Below, piece after piece: positions 55,491-64,000 of a stretch of 64,000 nucleotides of DNA. The position numbers were made by a program, and so were the translations under genes. Below the pieces are notes generated by a model. That model saw only the letters and a list, made by a program, of their open reading frames with translations. It did no database searches and had not been told where the DNA came from. Source of the stretch: Euclidia mi (lineage: Eukaryota > Arthropoda > Insecta > Lepidoptera > Erebidae); contig OX123186.2 in assembly GCA_944739405.2 (NCBI GenBank), positions 86,903,034 to 86,967,033 of the forward strand. The letters run 5' to 3'. Within the stretch, counting starts at the first letter, position 1. The number at the start of each line of letters is the position of its first letter.

Positions 55491-56036
55491 CATGTTTGTG
55501 TATGTAAAAAATAAAAACACAAAGTCTTAAAACTGTCCACAAAGTCGTAATAATTGGTAAATGCATATCTAAATACTATGTAGTAGTAATTTTCTATTCG
55601 CTTGCGTACCTACGCGGCACTGCTCCATTGATAAATTCGGGCAAACTCGAAACTCGCCACCCCCTGTCCCTTTGCGCCCGCGCCGCAGTGTTAAATTGTT
55701 AGTAGAAGCAAGCACATCCCTTTTTCGCCGCAACAGTTAATTGTTTGTTAACGTTTGCCCGACGCGATTTCGAAGGACAATTGAAATACTTGTAAGTAAA
55801 AATTACCTACCTACGTAAATAATAATTTGATGCGGGCGGCTCAAAATCGGTCTGTGTTGAGAACCTTGGGGGAGGCCTATGTCCAGCAGTGGACGTCTCT
55901 AGGCTGACGTGATGATGAGGAAATACTATTTGAAAATAGCAGATGATTCTAACATCATAAATATACTAAAATTACTATTTTCTTTTATACTTTATTTTAT
56001 TTTGATATTTGTTTGCTTTTTAATTACATTTATTTA
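55491..56036. other. Spacer with a LINE tail piece
   Basis: At 55858-55918 there is GGGGGAGGCCTATGTCCAGC AGTGGAC, the end of an RTE-type LINE. The CG-rich patch at 55620-55760 (CCCTTTGCGCCCGCGCCGCA) has no ORF. Nothing else recognised. Confidence 0.5.
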
Positions 56037-56252
56037 TTTATTTATTAAACGACTACTCCCGCATTAGGACTAAATCCTGTGTCGCGGGGGACTTTACAAA
56101 CGTACAACTAACAGACACAATGAACACCCAGACCCGAAACAACAATTCATGAATCACACAAAGTGTTGTCTCGTGTGGGGATCGAACCCACAACACTTCG
56201 GCGCAGTGTCAAGCGGTGAGGCCGCCGCTTAAACCACTACGCCAAATGTGCA
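56037..56252 (-). repeat. SINE family C, tRNA-headed
   Basis: The minus-strand head ends with a B box, GTGGGTTCGATCCCC, and has an A-box-like TGGTTTAAGCGG. The body contains CGACTACTCCCGCATTAGGA and ends in TTTATTTATTTA on the plus strand. Distinct from families A and B. The tRNA part has an extended variable region and is not a functional tRNA. Confidence 0.75.
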
Positions 56253-57160
56253 GACATACACACGTATTTAATTAGTAGTAAAAAGGTAAATTTTGCCGGT
56301 TCTGAGCCCGGATGAAGTATGATGGAGAGGTTAGAATTTAGAAAATTAATTAAGTAACTACATCACTTATTGTTTTCTTTCATTTTATTGTCTAAGGTTA
56401 CCTACATCATCAGTGCGAGAGAGATAATGCGAATGAGCAGGATGGAATATTATCAATGAATTAGTGAATGCATTGTAAAATATGACTATGATTTAAGTGA
56501 GATTATCTACAATAAACAAATTATTATAACTTTGCACTTTATTAATATTATGAAATTCTTACGTCACATAATTATAATAATAATAATGTCTTCGCTAATC
56601 TGTCCTTAAAGTGTTTGTACTCGTTAAAAAATAAGGGTGTATAAGAGAACTATCTGTCGCTTGAATCTTCATCATCGCATCTCGCAGTCAAAAGGAGTAC
56701 TTTTTTGTACCTGATTTCATAGAATGCCTTTTACAAACCGGTAGCTTTACCAAAATGGTATTCAAAGTAATATTACTTCTTATGAATATTATTTATTTTA
56801 TTTTAAAACTGTCGACGTATTTTCAACCTACAGGCACAAAACTTATCCAGAATCAAAACGATATTTTCCCATGCTGGGATCGAACCTACTAGACTCAACG
56901 AAACTTAATCCACTATACCATCCGTGCATAATAAATCAAGACTGGATCTAACTAATGTAACATTTTAGGAGCAGTAACTCATCAACAGAATAAAGAAACT
57001 ACCTTTAACTAGCTTTTTACATGTTATAAAGCCACCTATAGAGTACGAAGCTTTTTAAAATTTTAATTTGTGAAATTGGTTCATTAATACCCAGCATAAA
57101 GGTCTTGAAAGTTCACATGAAAAGCTTTACGAAATAAACGCCGCGCTGTTCAACACGAAC
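56253..57160. other. Spacer with an isolated tRNA-like head
   Basis: At 56868-56928 (minus) GCACGGATGGTATAGTGGAT gives an A box (TGGTATAGTGG) and AGGTTCGATCCCAGC a B box at normal spacing; arms pair poorly, so it is a SINE head or tRNA pseudogene. The remainder is AT-rich with no gene. Confidence 0.5.
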
Positions 57161-57164
57161 TTCA

Positions 57165-57395
57165 TCACATCAGCCTTAATAGTCCACTGCTGGACTAGGC
57201 CTCTCCTTTGAAAGGAGGAATTGGCCTACTATACCACGCTGGCCAAACGGGTTGGTATAGGGTTTTTATCAAGTTTTCCTTCTCTTGCAGTATTGTTCTC
57301 TGCATAATATGCTCCCTCTGTCGGCTCTTACGACACCCATGGGATGATATGGGGTGGTGACATTTCGTATTCTTAATCCGTCACCACACGGACTA
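57165..57395 (-). repeat. LINE 3' tail, inverted copy of 40340-40600
   Basis: GTCCACTGCTGGACTAGGCC, ACCACGCTGGCCAAACGGGT and TTCTTAATCCGTCACCACAC are the inverse of the plus-strand copy, with few differences. A 5'-truncated LINE insertion. Confidence 0.75.
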
Positions 57396-57519
57396 CAACA
57401 CGAACTTATGGTATTTTTAATGAATAGACATGTTTTCTTTCTATTTTTCTTTATCCTAAGAATGTCTATTGGCAAGTTAATAAAATAAATAAGCCTTTTT
57501 ACATTATATTCATCATATC

Positions 57520-59290
57520 AACTTTTAAACATCCACTACAGGCTGGACATAGGCCTTCCCACACTAATCTCGTGCATGCTGACGTCCGGGATATCTTCGG
57601 TATAGTGTCGGATCAATCCAGCTCTAGGGTCTGACGCTGGAGTACTTGCGGGTTGTTGCGTTGTCGTGTATAGCTGTCCATAGAACCTTTCGATCTCCTC
57701 CAAGAGCTCAGGCTAGGACGATACGATTCTGCCATCCTCCGTCTTCAGCTTTGTCAGCTGACTCTGCCCAACAGACAGATCCCTCTGGAACACTTTGGAT
57801 CCCTTATTCTGCTCGATCGCCTCACAAACACATTTTGTGTTGTATTGGCGGAGATCGCGAGTCAGAGACTGTTGTGGTGCCGATATTTCGGCATGTCGTC
57901 GGAGGATAGCAGAACCATCTTGCGCCTTTCCTCTAACAGCTCGAGGGTCGGACCCGAGATCTTGCTGGTTCTCTTGCTTTTCTGGAGCTTAAAAAATTAA
58001 GCCCCTGTTGTATGGACAGCATCCACGAACCCGTTACTGTACTCGTCCACATCTACGCATTTGCCCAGGCATTCGAAACGGTTCTTGAGTTCGAGCTGAA
58101 AGCTCTCGGGGTTTTGGATATGAACCGGTGCCGGTCGGAGCGTGGACTTTATCAACCTCGACCGTTCGAGGCTTGTACAGATATTCAATGTGCCTCTTAC
58201 CATTCGGTGATCGCTCCCCACTTTAAGTGAATTGATCACGGAGACATCATTAAATATCTGCCTCTTCGTCGACATGAGAAAGTCGATCTCATTTTTGGTG
58301 GCACCGTCTGGACTTACCCAGGTCCACTTGCGGCATTCTCGCTTCTTGAAGAAGGAATTCATCATATAGAGGCCTTCCTTCTCCATAAAGCTAACCAGCA
58401 AGTGACCCCGGGAATTCCGATGCCAATAACCAAATTGCCCCACTCTCAGCTCATCACCGTCACGTTTGCCCAGTTTCGCATTAAAATCTCCCATGACCAC
58501 GGTGTAATGGGTTTTGAAGCCATGTATAGCCCGAAATATGTCCTCGTACATGGCTTCCACCTCCTTATCGGGGTGCGTCGAGGTCGGAGCGTATACCTGT
58601 ATGACCTTCAGTGAATACCGCTTGGATATTCTGAGTGTAAGGTACGCTACCCTGCTCAACACACTCCCGATATATACCACGTTGGTCACGAGAGATTTGT
58701 GGACGATGAACCCGACACCACCTTGGGACTGTTGGTCGCCATCCCGGTAGAACAGCAAGTTGCCGGAATTGAAAACTATCGAGTCCTCCCCCTGTCTTTG
58801 GACTTCAGATAGGCCTATGATATCCCATCGCAACTTGCTCAATTCTTCTTCCAGCTCGACAATCTTCTCGTCGGTCCGCAGTGTGCGCGTGTTCAGTGTT
58901 GCCAGGGCCAATTGTCGTTGGTGGTGGTAGCCCGATCTCTTCCGGAGATTCTTCGCACCCCTTGCCCCGCCGTAACCATGGCCGCTACCATAACCAGGAC
59001 TTGCGGGGCCGCCGGGGACTAGGGGCCGGTTTTTATTGGTCTGGTTCATCTATGGAGAGATTTGCCATAATCGCCACGCTTGGCAGGCGTATTGGCGATC
59101 GCAGTGGCGGAAGTTTTTAGTGCTGGACGCTGCTGCCCATCTAGCAACTTGGGATTTACTTCCGCCAGGTTCGGATGGTTTGACCGCCATCTTTCGGTTG
59201 ACTGCTTGCACTGGGAGAGATACTATGACGAGTATCTACTCGTCAGAGTAACTCCCTCAGTGGGCGGTGGGCTCGTCACGTCCCGACGCC
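57520..59290 (-). mobile_element. RTE-type LINE with RT deleted
   Basis: Minus-strand order: 5' UTR (59290-59050, CG-rich, with GGCGGAAGTTTTTAGTGCTG), endonuclease ORF (59049-57997), decayed linker (57990-57580) with fragments such as LEEIERFYGQLYTTTQQPA and DPRAGLIRHYTEDIPDVS, then directly a tail GGGAAGGCCTATGTCCAGCC (57530-57570). The RT domain that should follow IPDVS is absent, so the copy joins endonuclease to 3' end. A 5' UTR is rarely kept in LINE copies. Confidence 0.75.
57997..59049 (-). pseudogene. RTE LINE APE-type endonuclease
   Basis: 350 residues from an ATG after the 5' UTR. The N-terminus is G/P-rich, then a complete apurinic-like endonuclease: LALATLNTRTLRTDEKIVEL (first N), WDIIGLSEVQRQG (catalytic E), GGVGFIVHKSL, VMGDFNAKLG (D and N), NEIDFLMS, and LKVGSDHRMVRGTL (final D-H). 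All usual catalytic residues are visible, and the order and spacing match the craniofacial-development-protein-2-like proteins that represent RTE ORFs in insect annotation. The frame closes at 57997 by decay in the linker. It would nick target DNA, but there is no RT in this copy. Confidence 0.85.
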
Positions 59291-59472
59291 GAAAAAGTCT
59301 AATAAAAAAATATATTTTTAAAAAGTCTAATAAAAAAAATATTTCAATGCGGTTATTCATGCCGTCGTATAATTTACTTCTTGCTAACCATTTTTAAAAC
59401 CCCTACAATTTCAGACAAAACGTATTTGTCTAGGAAAATGGCAATTGCTTTTCTAGAACTAATATCTTAATA

Positions 59473-59851
59473 TACAGGGTGTAGAAAGACCCTTAACAAA
59501 AACTGAAATACCATGTTGTACCAATCACTACGAACATTTTTTACTTCAGTACCATACCTGGGAAATTACTGGTTCAGGAGATATTGAGGCTCAAAGTTAG
59601 TATGGAATTTTTCTAATAAGGTACAAAGTCGATGCATTTACTCCGCCAATGTGTTCTTTAGATGCCCTATGACCCCATGGATAAGTAAGTATTTCGTGAT
59701 TTGCACGCGCGCGCTTTTAGTTGCGGTTCAAAAAATGTGACAATTTAAAAAAACAATCGTTTCCCAGGTATTATTTTTGGTTAGTATGACTTGGCATGAT
59801 GTCCACAACGAGTAGACTTCGGCTTTGTGATGGGTCTTGTGACACCCTGTA
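59473..59851. mobile_element. 379-bp MITE with TACAGGGTGT ends
   Basis: Starts TACAGGGTGT and ends ACACCCTGTA, perfect inverted tips with flanking TA. No ORF; the interior includes AAGTCGATGCATTTACTCCG. This class of 'cagggtgt' element is widespread in arthropods. It abuts the next repeat directly (ACCCTGTATAAAATCC). Confidence 0.8.
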
Positions 59852-60052
59852 TAAAATCCTTGCGTTACTGACTGACTGAAAGACACGCTACAGCCGAAAC
59901 TATTGGGCGCAGGAAGCTGAAATTTGGCATATATGTTTCTTGGGGACAGGAGGGGTGCACTAAGAAGGGATTTCCCGAAATTCCCACGGGATCGGCCAAA
60001 ACGGGTAAATTTAAAAAAAATGCAGGCGTAGCTGCTGGCGTCCTCTAGTTAT
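59852..60052 (+). repeat. 'ttgcgttactgactgac' interspersed repeat, copy 2
   Basis: Nearly identical to 13137-13342 over about 200 bp; same start TATAAAATCCTTGCG and same end GGCGTCCTCTAGT. The shared termini define the element boundaries at both sites. Confidence 0.75.
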
Positions 60053-60384
60053 ACATATTATTGTTGTAGTAATAAGCGGTTAGGCGCTGCGAAACACTTT
60101 TTACTACGAAACCTTCCATAAATATGTTCGGATGATCCTATATTTGTTGTTCTTTTTCTACGGCTGAGTATATAGTGCGTGAACAAGAGATAAATACTTT
60201 GTTATCCCGAAGGTCTAATAAATAATTGTAGTAACAAAAATACAATTTGTCAGTTATCTCGAGCAAAAACTATGACTGCTGTTTGAATTACGTATATTAT
60301 TATAAGTACTTGAACATCATCTATTGAGTGAGGACTTCTGGCCATACGGCGTTAAATATAGACGATATACGCTAAATAGACGGT
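60053..60384. other. Possible 5' UTR of the following LINE
   Basis: No ORF. The last ~60 bp before the start codon contain a TATAGACGATATACGC repeat; the LINE 5' boundary is not clear. Confidence 0.35.
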
Positions 60385-61986
60385 ATGCGCAAAATAAATA
60401 TTCATCGGAAGCCAGAAATTAAGATTAACATTGCCTCATTTAACTGCAGGTCCGTCAAGCGTTCCTGTGATTATATAAGAGACCTCTGTAAACATCACGA
60501 AATAATTGCTCTACAAGAACACTGGCTTATACCTGACGATCTGGACTACCTTAATAAAATTCATCCAGAATATGCATACCATGGCATCTCAACGGTTGAT
60601 ATGTCTGCTGGTGTTCTTAAAGGCCGCCCCTACGGCGGTGTAGCCATACTATGGCGGAAAACCCTATTCGCAAAGGTGATACCCATAAGTACGGGCTCGA
60701 CGCGCGTGGCGGCTGTGTATACAACTCGACGATGACCGGAGTTTTATTGTCATGTCGGTGTATATGCCTACTGAGGATCCGGATAACCTGCCGCTATTTA
60801 CAGAGTGCATGGGTGTTATTAGTGGAATTATTGAAAATAGTGTCGTGGAAAGTGTATTGATCGTGGGTGATTTTAATGCGAACGTTTCACGATCTAGTAG
60901 TTTATTCGGCAATGAGCTGTTTGCATATTGTAGAGACCAAGATTGGATATGTGCGGACGTAGAAATACTCGGTATGTACTCTAACACTTATACCTATATG
61001 AGTGATTCACACGGAACATGCAACTGGTTAGATCATTGTTTAGTCACAGAATCTGCTCTGAATATTATACAAGGAATTAAAATTCTAAACGATGTTTCTT
61101 GGTCAGATCATTTTTTTTACCTCCTGGCATTGTTGATATATTAGAATATTGGTACGATAAACAAATTAATCAAGTTAGGTGAAATAATGCTTACTCTAGA
61201 CCCTATAAACTAACTTGCGGTGTGAGACAGGGCGGGTTGACGTCTCCAGTTCTATTTAACTTATACGTTAACAACTTAATAGAGGACCTGAGTAGCACCA
61301 GAGTCGGCTGCAACGTTGGTGGCGTAAGCGTAAACAACTTGAGCTACGCGGATGACATGGTGCTGCTCAGTCCTTCTGCCAATGGCCTGAGAGTACTTAT
61401 GCAAATATGTGAGCGATATGCAGCTACAAATCAGTTGACGTATAATACTCAGAAAACTAAAGTAATGGTGTTCAAGTATGGTAAGGGCCCTGAAAATATC
61501 CTGCCCATCAGTTTAAATAACGTTGATTTAAACATTAATAGCTTTAAATATCTTGGACATATTATAAATGATAACCTGATAGATGATGCTGAACTAGAAC
61601 GTCAGAGAAGGAGTATTGCATGTAGAAGCAATATGCTTGCAAGGCGATTTACGCACTGCTCAAAACAAGTCAAAATAACACTTTTTATGGCTAACTGTCA
61701 GGCGTTCTACACTAACCAACTTTGGTATCAGTACACGAAGAGAGCCAACAACTCTCTTCGTGTACAATATAATAATGCTTTCCGGGCTATGGTCAATCTA
61801 CCATAGCGGTGTAGTGCGTCGGGCATGTTCTTTGAACACAGAGTGGGAGACTTCTTTGCTGTTCTAAGGAGGACTAGAGCTTTCTTTCGAACAAGGCTAA
61901 TAAACATCTCGAATAATATTATATCGAGTGTAATCTGCACAATTTTTATGCTTAGACCTGAATGCAATTTGTATATTGATAAATGA
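60385..61986 (+). pseudogene. LINE with endonuclease joined to late RT
   Basis: Starts MRKINIHRKPEIKINIASFN. Endonuclease landmarks: ASFNCRSVKRSCDYI, ALQEHWLIPDDL (E), PYGGVAILWRKT, a frameshift near 60730, VLIVGDFNANVSR, and NDVSWSDHFF (D-H). About 60 nt later the frame resumes at RT motif 4 (RQGGLTSPVLFNLYVN) and SYADDMVLLSPSANG (catalytic DD), then the C-terminal domain through FRAMVNLP, where TGG has become TAG at 61804; the old stop is at 61984-61986. RT motifs 1-3 (about 200 residues) are absent. The tail has an ATT repeat. Clade not assigned; L2/CR1-like in layout. Confidence 0.85.
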
Positions 61987-62200
61987 ACAATGTGTATGTC
62001 TAATTTAATATTTAATTGTTTTACTTAATACTTTATAATTTGTTTGTGTGATTATTACATTGTAATACTATGGGACAGTTTGCCTGAAATAAATAAATAT
62101 TATTATTATTATCACATTCATCTTTAATATATTCTCATAATAAATAAATACATTTTTAAATATATCAATTATAAAAATACGTTTAAAAATATAAAAATCA
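61987..62200 (+). repeat. LINE 3' UTR with (ATT)n tail and AT-rich spacer
   Basis: The UTR ends GGGACAGTTTGCCTGAAATA AATAAATATTATTATTATTATC, a short microsatellite tail typical of CR1/L2-type retroposition. AT-rich spacer follows up to the next LINE. Confidence 0.6.
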
Positions 62201-62202
62201 TT

Positions 62203-64000
62203 ATGGGGACCCACCAGTATCGGGAACAGGGTCCAAGCTACTGGTGGTTAGGGCTCCAGAGACAGGATCCGCCTCACTATGCGTGCCGTGTCCAAAAGTA
62301 CCACCTTCTGTATCAGACCCTTGACCCAAGGATACAACGCGAGCCTCTTAAGATGGTGGTCGAGGCTCTTAGCTATAAGATCATTCACTGTGACGATTAT
62401 CGGCACAATAATTGCTGAATCGACATCCCACATGTCGACAATCTCGTGCGCCAAGTCCAGATATTTAATCTGCTTATCTTTCTCAGTCTTCACGAGATTC
62501 TCGTCATGAGGGATGGCAACATCAACAATTATTGCGCAGCGCTCTGATCGATCTACCACCACAATATCAGGTTTGTTCGCTACAACAGTCCTGTCCACAG
62601 ACATAGATCTACATAGATAACGCAAATGCATGCACTTCGCGTGTCTGAACTCCGACCAAGCGTCGAGCTTGGTCGCCACTAATTTCAGTCCCCGCGCGTC
62701 CGTTTTACCGTTAAGTAAACTTTATTCACATTACGTTGCCGCGTTTGCTTCGGACGTTTGATCTGACGTTGTGTATTAGGAGACGATGAATATCGCACAA
62801 GCGATACTGTCGCGCATCGCTTCGACTTCGTGATACAGGCAACGTCACAGTAGGTATTAAAAAGTCGGCACGCTTGGTTTCAATACAAATCGTGATAGTT
62901 GCGTTATCTATGTAGATCTATATCTGTGGGCCTGTCTGTGATGATAGATCGATCCCAGTACAATGTGATATGACCATTTTCCAGAACAGGTTCCGCCACA
63001 TACCTGTAGTCCGGCACCTCAACATCTACAAGCCTGTATTTCAGAGCAAGTTGCTGGTGAATGATCCTGGCTACTTGGTTATGCCTGTGCAAGTACTCGC
63101 CGTTAGCAAGACGCGAACAGCCGGAAACTATATGTCTGAGGGATTCACCAGGCTGGTGACACGCACGACAAACGTCCGTGGTGCCATCCCTCAGAATATA
63201 TTTCCGGTAGTTATTCGTCTTGATAACTTCATCAGCAATTGCACAAACAAACCCTTCGGTTTCCCCAAAAAGGTCACCGAAGCGTAGCCAGTTCACCGAG
63301 GCTAAAAAGTCTACATCTGGCCCATGCAGGGTGCGGTAGAACCTGCCATGAAGCTCCTTGCTCTGCCATACAAGCCTGCGATCATCAGTGCTTAGTACTA
63401 CAGGTCTGCGCCAGCTGTCCTAAGAAAGACTGAGCGGGGTAAACCCGGCGTTCACTGCTACAACATCGCGATGCACATCCACGTTTGCGTTGAGAAAATA
63501 ATCTCTGAGGTTGTGCAACCTCAGAGATTATTTTGAGGGTTTTGACATTTAGAAAGCTATGACCCCCACACTTCCGCGGAATATACAACCTCATTACGGA
63601 TGAGCGTGGATGATGCATCCGGTGTGCCGTCAGCAGTGTACGGACCTTTCGGTCTAAGGTGTCCAGTTCAGTCTGAGTCCACTTGAGTATGCCATGTACT
63701 CCACATGAGAACCGGCATGACCCAACCGTTGCAAGCTCGAACCTTATTGCCACCTGATAAAAGACTATTCAGTACCTTTTTCAGGCGGCCAAACAACCGC
63801 TCTTGCAACGATTGTTTCATGTCAGCCTCATTAATACTTAAAGCCTGTGACATACCCAAGTATTTGTAGGTGTCGGTTCGGAGAAGTGATCTTAGGTTAA
63901 AAGAGTCTGAGAGTTGAACCCCTTTAGATTCCACCATCTTTCCTTGCTTTACATGAATCACAGCACATTTATCCACACCAAATTTCATGTTGATAGAATT
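62203..64000 (-). pseudogene. LINE C-terminal half, runs off the right edge
   Basis: Minus-strand segments: post-RT part at 63988-63668 (FGVDKCAVIHVKQGKM, TYKYLGMSQALSI, LFGRLKKVLNSLLSGGNKVR, WVMPVLM), 63753-63385 (GILKWTQTELDTLDRKVRTL, HRMHHPRSSVMRLYIPRKCG), 63296-62904 (CRACHQPGESLRHIVSGCS, a zinc-knuckle-like CCHC, then HNQVARIIHQQLALKY), and 62679-62248 (IVDVAIPHDENLVKTEKDKQ, ending TARIVRRILSLEP at the native stop). Frame breaks occur near 63700, 63490 and 62700-62900, where about 200 nt look foreign. The RT core must lie beyond 64000. Same family as the fragment at 21937-22197. Clade not assigned. Confidence 0.85.
63495..63534. repeat. 40-nt hairpin inside a LINE ORF
   Basis: AAAATAATCTCTGAGGTTG and its inverse with a 2-nt centre, 19-nt perfect arms. 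One arm (minus: HNLRDYFLN coding) belongs to the LINE protein; the other replaces the residues expected upstream and shifts the frame. It reads as a template-switch mutation within an otherwise ordinary LINE. Confidence 0.85.

Noticed and set aside
56868..56928. Candidate tRNA gene, minus strand
   Set aside because: A and B boxes are good, but acceptor and anticodon stems do not pair convincingly.
61731..61765. 14-nt hairpin GTACACGAAGAGAG/CTCTCTTCGTGTAC
   Set aside because: It lies in LINE coding sequence that looks native for the family (YTKRANNSLRVQYNNA), so it is probably coincidence rather than a template switch.
1..64000. CRISPR arrays, bacterial operons, defence systems
   Set aside because: Repeats present are eukaryotic minisatellites, SINEs and TIRs; no spacer-repeat regularity or bacterial gene was seen.

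Overview
The window looks like repeat-dense, AT-rich insect nuclear DNA, most likely from a moth or butterfly (Lepidoptera). It has no bacterial-style operons. Nearly every long ORF belongs to a transposable element. Several repeats are of kinds I know from lepidopteran genomes: tRNA-headed SINEs with intact A and B boxes, RTE and CR1/Jockey-type LINEs, the 'accgacttcaaaaaagg' repeat, the 'gtccagcagtggac' LINE tail, and the 'ttgcgttactgactgac' repeat. Genus cannot be set from sequence alone.

Layout. 1-5500: a stack of nested DNA transposons whose empty sites can be reconstructed from a second copy elsewhere in the window. 5900-6300: the best candidate host-gene sequence, a minus-strand promoter (CRE, TATA box) followed by a short signal-peptide-like first exon, plus one possible further exon upstream. 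6300-13900: SINE pieces, a decayed hAT-like element, two Helitron-like ends, a ~110-bp minisatellite, a foldback element and a 62-bp tandem array. 14221-15240: a MULE transposase pseudogene cut by a Penelope-like element (PLE, 15246-19316), whose own coding sequence is interrupted by a TA-flanked transposon. 20560-20936: a possible gustatory-receptor exon. 21500-23000: LINE debris and microsatellites. 24481-25384: a second PLE fragment, again bounded by inverted copies of its own tail. 25952-32046: a Ty3/Gypsy LTR retrotransposon on the minus strand, with 133-bp LTRs, gag, a frameshifted pol and an unusual leader ORF. 34456-36747: a decayed LINE. 41838-45955: a hAT element with exact TIRs and an 8-bp duplication. 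49084-53866: two long-TIR elements without recognisable transposase. 53981-64000: four LINE copies (CR1-like, RTE-like, another EN-RT LINE, and one running off the right edge), with SINEs and MITEs between them.

Functionally this is a transposon graveyard with some fairly recent layers. The gypsy LTRs differ at only 3 of 133 positions, and the hAT termini and target duplication are perfect although its ORF is broken. The most unusual item is the 95-residue leader ORF of the gypsy element: an ATG-initiated protein with an N-myristoylation-type start, one predicted membrane segment and a basic tail, placed between the 5' LTR and gag. Other points of interest are PLE copies framed by inverted tails, a MULE next to a tandem-repeat array reminiscent of Drosophila Foldback elements, and a set of near-perfect palindromes, one of which can be explained as a template-switch mutation inside a LINE ORF. 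All calls are by eye; no alignment or database search was run.
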